Shown here in pieces: positions 15,516 to 26,362 of a stretch of DNA of 64,000 nucleotides (within the stretch, counting starts at the first letter, position 1; every line of letters begins with the position of its first letter). The notes beneath the pieces were generated by a model. The model ran no database searches. It was given only the letters and a program-made list of their open reading frames with translations, and was not told the DNA's origin. This DNA is from Russula earlei (lineage: Eukaryota > Basidiomycota > Agaricomycetes > Russulales > Russulaceae), in the NCBI GenBank assembly GCA_025769875.1, contig JAGFNK010000013.1, positions 234,590-298,589 of the forward strand, in the 5' to 3' direction. Both the position numbers and the translations under genes were made by a program.

Positions 15516-16180
15516 TTGTAAGCGATGAGGATTCTGGCTGCATCTGCATTGGTCTTTCGAAACTCTTTCGAGTGTGTGGTAAACACGTAGATGATGTAAT
15601 TGCACCTTGGCATTCTGTATTTCAAGGCCGTGTGCAATGTAAGCGTAAGTGATGATCAGAAAGCCGGGAGCGGTATAAGGAGGCAGTGCACAATGCACTG
15701 GACGTTCCAACACACAAACCCATCTGCTGCAATTCATGATCAGTACGTGTTTGGACCAGAGAAGAGGGCCTGGCGTCACCAATTACCCACGCCAGGGGCC
15801 CTGCTCTGATTGAAACAAACACAGGTGAGGTGCACCGCCACGCCATAAACCAGTTCCCACGTGATCACCTCATGTTCAACGCGTTGTTGTACAACGTAGG
15901 AAAGGTATTCGGGACATATTGAGACAATAACTACTGTGCAAGGTACTGCCGCTGTGCTTCCAGAAGGAAAGAAACTTCACGGCGGCAGTGCCTTGGGTAG
16001 CAATTATTGCCTCAATGCCACTTTTCCTCGAAGAATAGGAAACACCTTTACTCCGGCTCCGCAAATGAATAGGAAGCCTTGTGAGGTGGGCGCTCGTCCA
16101 ACGCGAAGATACAACAACTATCTCGTCCCAAGGCTGTGGTAGCCGCGGCCCTGCACTGCCCGCCTTATTCACAGCTATTC
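15009..16180. other. Unrecognised sequence with coding-like fragments on both strands
   Basis: No family recognised. On the plus strand, pieces such as VYFTRSDIVDVTND (near 15,440) and RYKEAVHNALDVPTHKPI (near 15,675) read like protein, and so does HRHAINQFPRDHLMFNALLY (near 15,830, ending at a stop near 15,923). Plausible splice sites lie between them. On the minus strand 15,184-15,381 has two CxxC pairs (CSLC, CNKC). The fragments do not join into one clean gene. This is best read as a decayed gene or genes. Confidence 0.3.
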
Positions 16181-16185
16181 CACCA

Positions 16186-16193
16186 TTATATAT
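16186..16193 (+). promoter_or_regulatory. TATA-like box of PH-CNH gene 2
   Basis: TTATATAT about 85 bp upstream of the ATG at 16,277. The inverted copy has the related but weaker ATTATCTATAC at the same place. Confidence 0.35.
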
Positions 16194-16276
16194 GGCGAAG
16201 GGTCAAACGACGATCCTCCAACTGCCCCACCAAGCCCTGCGTTCCCGTCCTGACAGCTCGCGTCCCCAACTCGACA

Positions 16277-18695
16277 ATGGCTCTTCCGGTTCCACAGTAT
16301 GTTTACTACATATCCCCCGTGATTAACCACTCCCTGCTCACCCTCTTACCTAAACAGGCACTCGCCTCCGGTGGCCCAACAAACGCCTAATACTTTCACT
16401 GCGCTGGTGTCGCATTCGCCAGCAGTCCCTGCGCCCCAGACTCATGTCACGACGCCAAGCGGACCTACTCCTTCTTCCCTCCAGGTTCCTCCTCAGATCT
16501 ATGGCACCGCTTCGGCTCCTGTCACCATGCCTATCCAATCGTCTTCTAATCCTTCTATGAGCAGCCTGGCGCGTGTCATGGCGGCTGAAGAAACACGCAG
16601 GGAAATTCTTGCAGCCTGGACCGAGGTGGAAGGCGAAATCCCTGTACGTTTGAGGTTTTGATAATCCCAGACTCTCGACCGACGCTATTCAGGTTCTCGA
16701 TAAAGATCGTGATCCCTGGACTCTGATTTTCTATGGAACACTTGCTAGTAACAGTCTTGGCGGTGGGAATTCATGGCAGGACGGATTCGGTGTTCTGTCG
16801 GACAGCCATTGTATGCAGCCGCACTTTTATCCTCCTCTCGAATTTGACTCGTACTAGTCTTCTTGTTTAAGAAGGAAACGACCCCAACGGGGACGATCAA
16901 GTACACTCACATGATCAATGTAAGTGTCTCAACTGCTTATTTGTGTACAATGTAAGTCACCCTGTCTAGCCGATCCCACTGAAGTGTCTACGAGTGGAAC
17001 CTCGCAATGACGACGCATTGGATCGAAAAATGGACGTAGGCTTGTTTAACAGGATCGGATCATGTTTCCGATCGCCCACGGAGAAAGTGTATCCTTTTAC
17101 TATATATCATTCCGCCGCCAGAATGACTCGACAACACACCCTTTACGCCTCGTCGTCGACGGAACGGAATAGGTGGCACCGCGAGCTTGTTGACGTGATC
17201 AAAGCTCAGCAGATCAGACATGAGAAAGAGGTACCTTTGATGCCGTTTGTCCGAATCTCCCGGTGTCTCATGAAGGAATGTAGTTGTACACTTCTCGAGT
17301 GCTTGACGAAAGCTCCTTTCGCACGCCTCCGCGTTTCCAGACCTCCCAGGAAACGCACTTCACCGGCCAAGTCCTCTGTGCTGTTGAGTTTTGTAGGATG
17401 TCTTGTCCTCACACCATCTATTATCGCTCATGCCACTTTCAGTGTATCAAGAACGGCACTACCTCGCTGTTGGTTGTACCAACGGGATATACGTTCGTGA
17501 CCGTAAGGGTCGCTCCTGTAAGTCGTCAAAGAAAAATGACCTGCTTTCACACCTGAGGTGATGCCCTCAGCACCCTTCCGTGTCTTGGAGTCCGATACGC
17601 CAACGTCAATCGTTGCTGTTCCAGAGTTTCACAAGTTCCTTGTGCTCTGTGAATCGAATCTGCTTTCATATCCTCTCGATCTGCTCGTTCGCGTTTCTCA
17701 AGCTCAAGGGGGTGCGACATCTAAGGACCTCTACGACGAGGAGGAAAATTTGAATGAAGCACGTGAAGACGTTCTGTTCTTCAAAGCAGGTCACATAGCC
17801 AATCGAACATTTAGTGAGCAACTTGGTCACATATCGAGTGCTTTGTATCTCATCAGCAAAAAGTTGTCTATGCGGCGAAGAATGGCACGAAGGTTACATC
17901 CCAAGTCCTAGAATTACTCGTGCAAAATCCAGTGAAATACGAGCGTCTGGGTTCTGTTCGTCTTCACACATCTTCTGAAAGACCAACTACTAACATTTAT
18001 GCCGTGACAGCCGATGCCTACTCCGGGTGACCCCCACGACGCAACATTTTTCTCGGACAAGGTGGCGATTTGCACGTCCGACACGCTTTACATTGTGGAG
18101 GATATCGTGGATCCGACGAAGTGAGTTCGCCCATTACTCGTTGAGCGTCATAGTTGATCATCCACAAAGGATGGCCTGCCGTAAACTGGTGCTAGAAGTT
18201 ACGGCTAGCAAGAATTTGTTTTCACGGATGTTACAGGGATTGAAGAGTGGTCTTGGACTTGGGAAGAGCGACATTCCGAAGATTCTTGAGCTGATAAAGG
18301 GGTCGACGATCCTTGGGTCTGTGAGATGCGGGAATGATACCCTCATTGTCTATGGTGGTGAGTACTTCAATACTTGGGTGTTCGTTGTCTGACTGTTTCC
18401 AGCATTCGGCTGTTTCGTCGATGATCATGGCAAACCTGCTCGTTCGACTTTTTATGTTCCCTGGGAAGCGACAGCAACAGCATATGCGCATCGCGACGAC
18501 CACCTCTTCCTATTCTCACCCTCTTTCATCGAATTGCGCAGAGTTCAGACGGGGAAGCTGGTTCAAATAATGGAAATGAATGACATGCAACTCCTACAAT
18601 CAGGTTCGTTGGCTTCGAATATGATCATTGCTGCGATGCCTGCTCGCTTCGATGGTGATGGCGGTCGCACCGAGAGGCTTGTAGAGCTTGTGTGA
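16277..18695 (+). CDS. PH-CNH protein lacking the RhoGEF DH domain (gene 2)
   Basis: Start ATG 16,277 (MALPVP) in a 20-nt coding exon, with an intron at 16,297-16,358. A Pro/Ser-rich N terminus runs to EETRREILAAWTEVEGEIP. The protein then enters directly at the point that follows the DH domain in the Rho GEF at 6738-10305. The PH-like region spans about 16,690-17,230 (LDKDRDPWTLIFYG, VFLFKKE, PIPLKCL, YPFTIYHSAARMTRQHTLY). The CNH domain spans about 17,290-18,690 (YLAVGCTNGIYV, SIVAVPEFHKFLVLCE, SYPLDLLVRVSQ). The stop is TGA 18,693-18,695. The exon chain looks open. Without DH it cannot itself exchange nucleotide on Rho. A membrane or Rho-pathway binding role is inferred. It has a near-identical inverted copy at 23,390-25,846. 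Confidence 0.8.
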
Positions 18696-19340
18696 TGCAC
18701 GAGTCCAGGGTGTGTGCGTTGGGGTTGAAGTGATAAGTCTTTACTTTACGTGGAGTTCATTACCATGGATTTAATATACCCTGATACGTCATCAAGTGAC
18801 GTCATTAGTTGCTATTCCTCCATCCATGGAGGAAATGCCGAAATCTGAGGTCGGCTTTGACATATACTGTTCGTGTACGTTCATACAAGTTCGTTGACGC
18901 GTGTAAGGTGAGCCATATCGCTGGCCTCGGAACGACGTGCGGACCGCGCGCGACGCGTAACGCTTCGCATCCCGCCCACACCTCTCGCGTCCTTCCTCGC
19001 CTCTCGTCCCCAGCCCTCGCCACACCACAAGCCACCTCGCGCCCGATGTCAAGACCTCGATCGCATCGCCCAGCCCTCGCCACCGACCACGCACGCACGC
19101 CACGCCCCGGCTCACGCGTTCGCGTCCCAAGTCTTTCATGACCGCCTCGACCGCCTCGCCGGTCTCGATTCTCTTTCAATGACAATGTCTCTAACTCCTT
19201 TCACTACTATGACTTCCTTTCTCCCTTTAGTACATCTCTCCTGTATATAAAAACCCACTAGCTACTCTGTAGTAGCGGAATCCAGTCGATCAGAAGAATA
19301 CAGTCCCTCTCGAGTTCCCCCCTAGTTTCTGTCTGCCCGA
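18696..19340. other. C-rich non-coding block with LTR- or promoter-like end
   Basis: 18,797-18,804 is TGACGTCA, a perfect CRE-type palindrome. From 18,950 to 19,140 the plus strand is strongly C-rich, with ccagccctcgcca occurring twice. At 19,245 there is a TATATAAAAACCC box. The layout resembles an LTR promoter, but I could not define ends or a target duplication. Confidence 0.3.
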
Positions 19341-19499
19341 AACGACCGCGCGTGAGCAATCTCGTCTCTTTCTCCTTCCCTTCTCTTCTCTCTTCTCCCT
19401 TCTCTTCTCTGCTTGCTCTTGGATCAAGACAACCATCTCGGATCGCTGTCCAACCCCACGAACTCAGCGCGCCCCGGACTGGCTCGCTTCACGCGTTTA

Positions 19500-19775
19500 A
19501 AATAAAAGTCCTTCCAGAGGGAGACCTATCGATGGAGGTTTCACGGGTTCGGAGTGATACAATCAATGCCGACAGGATTTCATCGAAACCTCAACGAGCT
19601 TGTACAGGTGGACGACTGAGACATGTATGCATTTTAGATGAAGACGATACTACGCGGGGATGCAGGCCGAAGAGGCTCAATGGAGAAAGGAGATGGCGAG
19701 AGAGCAAAAGAGAGCGGAGAATGATGCGATTCGACAAGCAGTTCAGATCCCTGTTTCTTTTTTCAAGTCATGAAC
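19500..19775 (+). other. Possible exon pair of a small coiled-coil protein, unrecognised
   Basis: A plus-strand stretch reads PTGFHRNLNELVQ and ends at a good donor near 19,608. After an acceptor-like TTTTAG near 19,636, the frame AEEAQWRKEMAREQKRAEN continues to QIPVSFFKS and a stop near 19,771. The two exons do not join in phase with the acceptor I can see. No family is recognised. It may be a remnant. Confidence 0.25.
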
Positions 19776-20109
19776 TTGAAGTGACTTTCATGCCAAATCA
19801 TGAGATGTACAATTACAATAGTATTGCCAGTGGGTGTGAGCTTTGGTTTGTAGGAAAGTGATAAAGTGAGATGATTCTCGCACCGTTGCGTCTGATTCTG
19901 ATTGATTGGCAGAGCGGAGCGCGAAGTGATTTGAACAACAGAACAGCAACTTGAAGCATGCACAAGAACTCCCTTGTTGTGAACTCGTCCTTCAGTCATG
20001 AGCGACATGCAACGCTTTTTCCTCCTCGGATAGATACCGATTGGGCAGTAACCACTGCAGTAAAGTAGGACGGGCGTCAAACACGTCGCATCTGTCTCGG
20101 ACTCCTAGT

Positions 20110-22747
20110 ATGCAGTCATTGTCGTCGTTAAACACTTCGGGGCCCACCTCGGGACAGCCTCCTCTAGCCCCCTTTCGGCAATCCTCAACCTCCCCCATAC
20201 ATGTCCAGCCCCCTTCGCCCACCCAAGGAGCCCCTCCTTTCCCCTTTCCCGTTCCGGAGTAAGATCACCCGCACGCGCATGTTGGACAGTCATTTACTGC
20301 GCATCCACACAGGCCCTCGCCCACAGTCACGCAACTTATGGCAGCCGATGGCGGAGATGCACATAACTCGGTAGCACCGCCATTTCCTGTGCCTTATCGT
20401 CATGAGACGATAGCGGCCCCGCCTAGTTCTCCTTCATACCTGCGTCCCCTTCGAGCCGTTCAGAGCGATTCGGCATTATCGTCTCACTCGTCTTCCTCTC
20501 TCTCGCAAAATAGCCCTCAAATGAACGAACCCGGAACGCCCGAAGTTATTTACGTGTCCGAGACGAGCCAGAGCAAGAAACTTCTTGAGACGCTGGTTTA
20601 TCCGGAAGGGGAGATCCCCGTAGGTCAGGGGTGTTAGTAACGCTGACTTCACATTTGACATCTTTCAGATTCTCGAAGTTGACGGTTCCGGGATGAATAT
20701 TCATTTCAAACCACTTACAACGAAAGTGTATAACCGTCGCCCTTGGTGGAAGATGTTTGGTAGTAACAAGTCATGGATTAATGCATATGGCGCCCTGTCA
20801 GATAACCATTGTACGCAGCTGCGCTCTCATCTCTTTCTTGGTCCTGACCTGTATCAGTCCTGTTACTCAAGGAGGAAACGAGCATGGATGGAAGCATCAC
20901 ATCTGGTCATCTTATTAAGGTAAATGTCTCCGTGGCTTATTCTCATTACTTATCCAATAATACGAGTTGCCTTGTCTAGCCTATCCCCCTAGGATGTTTA
21001 CGGTTAGCATCATTTGATAGTGACCCGGAGATTCGAAAAATGTCCCAGGACTCGGGTCGAAGGGGATCCCGTTCCAGTTCCTCGTCATCCGTGATGTTGT
21101 TTCCCTTTACAATATATCATGCCGCTGCCAAAATCACTCGTCGACACACCGTTTATACCCATTCGGCGACGGAACGGAATAGGTGGCAAACTATACTCGA
21201 CAACGCGATTGAGGCACGGAGGTCCCAAGAAGCTCCGATAATGGTATCTTCATTTTGGTCTCGATTTTCTTCTCTCAAACGAACGTAGCTGTACGCACCT
21301 CAAACGCTCAATGACGGCCTTCTTCCGGATAGCCCCACGCATCCAGCTCACTCGAGCGTTCTATACCGGCCCTACTATTTGTGCAGCACTTTTCTGTACG
21401 CCTTGACCTGGTGCCATTGATTAGTCCTCATGCGACTTTCAGCGTTTCAAGGGGAGGGTTACATCGCGGTCGGTTGTACAAGCGGTATATATGTTAGCAA
21501 GCGTACTACCGACTATGGTGAGTTCTCTGGGCTCCGCCTGCCTTGGCTGCTCATTTCGTTTCCCGCAGCATTTCGAAGGGTCTTGGAATTCAATGGACCA
21601 CAATCGATAGTCGCCATTCCGGTGTTCAACAAATTTATTGTCCACTGCGAATCCGCGCTGTTTTCATATCCTCTCGACATGGTTGTTCGCGTATCTCAAG
21701 GAGATTGTGCATCTAATACCCTTGATGATTCAGTGGAATGGCTAGCTGGAGAACATGTACCTATCTCGCTCCTTAAAGTGGGAAGCGGTGGCAATCGAAC
21801 TGTGGGTCAGTAACTTAAGTCGCATATCGGGCGTTTCTTCATTTCTCATCCCATAAAGTTATTTATGCAGCGAGGAGTCACGAGGTTAGATTACATGTAC
21901 TAGAGCTGACCCACCAGGGAGGGAACATTTTGGGGCCAGCGATTTACCAGCGTTTGGGTTCTGTTCGTCTCCAACCGATTTGGAATGGTTCCGTCATTAA
22001 TAATTTCCGCAGCCCGTGACTATTGGCGAAGACCCACACGACGCGACGTTCTATCTCGACAAAATAGTGATTTGTGCGTCTAAGGCTGTTTATATCGCGG
22101 ACTTGATCAAGTGAGCTCGGCTCTTTCTCAAATCCCATCGCGAGTTATATGATCATCCATGCAGTACTCCCGACTCCTCGCCTACTACAGTACCAGACTT
22201 TCCTAATTCAAAACGTGATGACAAAACCTTGAAGTTTGTGTATAAAGGAAAGGGTGTCGCGCCAAAAATCTTTGGATTGGCAGGCGATTCAAACATCCTC
22301 GGGACGGTGACATGTGAGACTGCTAACGATATCCTTTTGGTGTATGATTGTGGGTATCTCTCCACTTGCACATGCCCGTCACTTGACGCTGATGCTCTCG
22401 CAGCCTTCGGTTGTTTCATGGCCAAAGACGGAAAACCGGCTCGTTCGATTTATTATATCGAGTGGGAGCGCAGAGCAGTAGCACATGCGCGTCGTGGAGC
22501 GCACCTCCTGTTGTTCTCCCCTGGATACATCGAAGTGCGCAACATCGAGACGGGCAAGCTGGTCCATATGAAGGAAACGAACGATATGCGACTCCTACGG
22601 TCGGGTTTGATGGGAACGGGTGTGCTCATTGCCGCCATGCCTGGCGGCACCGATGACGATGGCGGCCGCACAGAGAGGCTCGTAAAGCTTGTGTACGTCG
22701 GTGACGGTGCACGAGTTGATGGTACGCATGAGGTTACGTTAGGATAG
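20110..22747 (+). CDS. PH-CNH protein lacking DH domain (gene 3), with a 1-nt frameshift
   Basis: I choose ATG 20,110 (MQSLSSLNTSGP). A Pro/Ser-rich N terminus is interrupted by one intron near 20,263-20,312 and runs to TLVYPEGEIP, the same junction as in gene 2. The PH-like region follows (ILEVDGSGMNIHF, PIPLGCLRLASFD, FPFTIYHAAAKITRRHTVY), then CNH (YIAVGCTSGIYV, SIVAIPVFNKFIVHCE, SYPLDMVVRVSQ) to a stop at 22,747. It is clearly diverged from gene 2. Near 21,315-21,318 an extra base after APQTLNDG shifts the frame; the shifted frame continues with FFRIAP and GPTICAALF, matching the paralogues. It is either a young pseudogene or an error in the sequence. Confidence 0.7.
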
Positions 22748-23389
22748 ATGGAATATGCAACGTCTTGGTGAGAACGGTGTCCACAATGTATTGATCGTCG
22801 ATCTCGCGCGTCCCTTCTGGATGGCATCTTGGAGGTCGAACGCTATAGATTGAAAGCAGCCGATAACAACCCGAGTAAATACCAGAGAGGCACGAGGCAC
22901 GAGTCTGACAACCGTTTCAGGTTCTCTATGATACGCGATGAACCTCAAAGTGTCTTATACGGTCATTAGGCCGTCGCCTTCATTCACCAGGCACGCTCTA
23001 CCTTCACCTGCACTGATCACGTCCTTCCCTATGCTCACACCTAACGTAACCCCAGCGCGAATCTCCGCATGTACTCTGAACAACACTCCTGTTGTTTAAA
23101 CCCTACACCATACATAATTAGCGGGATCCATCAGCAGCTAGTCCCTCCCCCCCCCCCCCCCCCCCCCCTCAACTCTACCCCACCTCAACGTGTCCCCGCC
23201 CGTACCACAGGTGTCCCCAAAAAAACAATGGCACAGTCCCTCCCTCGGTGAGATTGAGCCAAACCCTAAACAATGTGATCCAGAACAATGATATCCGTTC
23301 TCAGAACTTCCGCACTCCGCATGCATGCCCAGCTCTCCTGACCCAACAGGTGGGGCTCTGAGAACAGGGACGCATGACTCATGCATCGC
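22748..23389. repeat. Spacer with poly-C tract and a stray promoter fragment
   Basis: 23,147-23,168 is an uninterrupted run of 22 C. 23,212-23,270 (around aacaatggcacagtccctcc) resembles, in the same orientation, the sequence upstream of gene 4 at 25,935-25,990. This suggests a leftover of an earlier tandem copy. The rest shows nothing recognisable. Confidence 0.5.
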
Positions 23390-25846
23390 TTACTGTGATA
23401 CAAGCTCTACAAGCCTCTCCGTGCGCCCGCCATCGGCATTGGAGCGACTAGGCATCGCAGCAATGATCATATTCGAAGCCAACGAACCTGATTGAAGGAG
23501 TTGCATCTCATCCATTTCCATTATTTGAACCAGCTTCCCCGTCTGGACGCTGCGCACTTCGATGAAAGAGGGTGAGAATAGGAAGAGGTGGTCGTCGCGA
23601 TGCGCAAATGCTGTTGCTGTCGCTTCCCAGGGAACATAAAAAGTCGAACGAGCAGGTTTGCCATGATCATCGACGAAACAGCCGAATGCTGGAAACAGTC
23701 AGACAACGAACACCCAAGCAACGAAGTACTCACCATCATAGACAATGAGGGTATCATTCCCACATCTCACCGACCCAAGGATCGTCGACCCTTCTATCAG
23801 CTCAAGAATATTCGGAATGTCGCTCTTCCCAAGTCCAAGACCACTCTTCAATCCCTGTAACATCCGTGAAAACAAATTCTTGCCCGCCGTAACTTCTAGC
23901 ACCAGTTTACGGCAGACCATCCTTTGTGGATGATCAACTATGACGCTCAACGAGTAATGGGCGAACTCACTTCGTCGGATCCACGATATCCTCCACAATG
24001 TAAAGCGTGTCGGACGTGCAAATCGCCACCTTGTCCGCGAAAAATGTTGCGTCGTGGGGGTCACCCGGAGTAGGCATCGGCTGTCGCGGCATATGTGTTA
24101 GTGGTTGGTCTTTCAGAAGATGTGTGAAGACGAACAGAACCCAGACGCTCGTATTTCACCGGATTTTGCGGGAGTAATTCTCGTAGTTGGGATGTAACCT
24201 TCTTGCCATTCTTCGCCGCATAGACAACTTTTTTGCTGATGAGATACAAAGCACTCGATATGTGACCAAGTTGCTCACTAAATGCTCGACTGGCCATGTG
24301 ACCTGCTTTGAAGAACAGAACGTCTTCACGTGCTTCATTCAATTTTTCCTCCTCGTCGTAGAGGTCCTTAGATGTCGCACCCCCTTGAGCTTGAGAAACG
24401 CGAACGAGCAGATCGAGAGGATATGAAAGCAGATTCGATTCACAGAGCACAAGAAACTTGTGAAACTCTGGAACAGCAACGATTGACGTTGGCGTATCGG
24501 ACTCCAAGACACGGCGGGGCGCTGAGGGAATTGAATCAGGTGTGATAGCAGGTGTGATTTTTTTTTGATGACTCACGGGAGTGACCCTTACGGTCACGAA
24601 CGTATATCCCATTGGTACAACCAACAGCGAGGTAGTGCCGTTCTTGATACACTGAAAGTGGCATGAGCGACAATAGATCGTGTGAGAACAAGATATCCTA
24701 CAAAACTCAACAGCACAGAGGACTTGGCCGGTGAAGTGCGTTTCCTGGGAGGTCTGGAAACGCGGAGGCGTGCGAAAGGAGCTTTCGTCAAGCATTCGAG
24801 AAGTGTACAACTACATTCCTTCATGAGACGCCGGGAGATTCGGACAAACGGCATCAAAGGTACCTCTTTCTCATGTCTGATCTGCTGAGCTTTGATCACG
24901 TCAACAAGCTCGCTGTGCCACCTATTCCGTTCCGTCGACGACGAGGCGTAAAGGGTGTGTTGACGAGTCGTTCTGGCGGCGGAATGATATATAGTAAAAG
25001 GATACACTTTCTCCGTGGGCGATCGGAAACATGATCCGATCCTGTTAAACAAGCCTACGTCCATCTTTCGATCCACTGCGTTGTCATTGCGAGGTTCCAC
25101 TCGTAGACACTTCAGTGGGATCGGCTAGACAAGGTGACTTACATTGTACACAAATAAGCAGTTGAGACACTTACATTGATCATGTGAGTGTACTTGATGA
25201 TCGTCCCCGTTGGGGTCGTTTCCTTCTTAAACAAGAAGACTAGTACGAGTCAAATTCGAGAGGAGGATAAAAGTGCGGCCGCATACAATGGCTGTCCGAC
25301 AGAACACCGAATCCATCCTGCCATGAATTCCCACCGCCGAGACTGTTAATAGCAAGTGTTCCATAGAAAATCAGAGTCCAAGGATCACGATCTTTATCAA
25401 GAACCTGAATAGCGTCGGTCGAGAGTCTGGGATTATCAAAACCTCAAACGTACAGGGATTTTGCCTTCCACCTCGGTCCAGGCGGCAAGAATTTCCCTGC
25501 GTGTTTCTTCAGCCGCCTTGACATGCCCTGGGCTGCTCATAGAAGGACCATAAAGCGATGGGACAGGCATCGTGACAGGAGCCGAAGCGGTGCCATAGGT
25601 CTGAATCTGGGGCACAGGGAACGCTGGAGCATGCGCCATCGGCCCCGCGAAACTATTAATAGGCGTTTGTTGGACTACTTGGACCACTAGAGGCGAGTGC
25701 CTGTTTGGTTAGGTAGTGAGCAGAGAATTATTAGCCCGAGTGGTAAATCACGGGGGTGTGTAGTAAACATACTGTGGAACGGGAAAAGTTACTGGCGAAT
25801 TGGGGACGTGAGATGTCAATGGCGAGTTGGGGAAGTGAGAAGTCAT
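23390..25846 (-). CDS. PH-CNH protein lacking DH domain (gene 4), inverted near-identical copy of gene 2
   Basis: Start ATG at 25,846 (MTSHFPNSPLTSHVPNSP); the matching codon in gene 2 is CTG, so gene 2 starts further in. The N-terminal exon differs by small indels, then WTEVEGKIP leads into PH (WTLIFYG, PFTIYHSAARTTRQHTLY) and CNH (YVRD-type exon, VAVPEFHKFLVLCESNLL) as in gene 2. The last codons read LVELVSQ before TAA at 23,390-23,392, where gene 2 stops earlier. The exon chain is open. It is transcribed towards gene 3. The pair with gene 2 forms a 2.5-kb-armed inverted repeat around gene 3. Confidence 0.8.
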
Positions 25847-25929
25847 GACGGGAATGCAGGGCTTGGCAGAAGGGGGCAGTTAGAGGATCGTCGTTTGATT
25901 CTTCGTATAGATAATGGTGATTGGCAGGG

Positions 25930-26117
25930 GTCTCCCACACAAAAACGATGGCACAGCCCCTCCTTGTCCACCTGATTGAGCTCCCAATGACCAAAGAAAC
26001 TCGCTGCCACAAAGCTCAAACCCGGGAAAACATACGAATCTCTCAGGCTGGCCAACGACACCTGGAAAGCGTCATAAGCATCGTCTGGAACCTCCAGAAG
26101 AACTCCTTGGGGTATTA
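25930..26117 (-). pseudogene. Conserved upstream coding-like fragment, unrecognised
   Basis: The minus strand reads PDDAYDAFQVSLASLRDSYV then FPGLSFVAASFFGHWEL. The same fragment, with the frame kept, recurs upstream of the broken copy at 54,024-54,180. It has a hydrophobic centre and no recognised domain. It is probably the tail of a lost neighbouring gene that was duplicated together with the PH-CNH gene. Confidence 0.4.
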
Positions 26118-26362
26118 GTGTGAATGAAGCAACCTAGCCTCACCTGGTGGCCAATAAACGGGCGGTCCGTATGGCCCGGACGATACTCGGTCTTACTATA
26201 CTGTCACCGACAGTTGCGTTCTTTTCGTGGTGGGTTGAGTTACCATAAAAGGTGATTGTGTTGGCAAGAGAATCAGTACATCAATTATGCATTTAAATGT
26301 CACCAAATCATTTTCTCAATTACATATTCAATGACTTATTTATTAGCTATTAGACAAATAAA
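26118..26362. other. AT-rich spacer
   Basis: No gene or repeat recognised. It marks the change from host duplication zone to mobile-element zone. Confidence 0.4.

Noticed and set aside
19352..19861. 169-codon plus-strand frame
   Set aside because: It starts at GTG in a C/T-rich leader; only a small part near 19,500-19,770 looks coding and in other frames.
24061..24810. 249-codon minus frame taken as one exon
   Set aside because: It reads through introns that are spliced in the paralogues; part of gene 4, not a separate gene.
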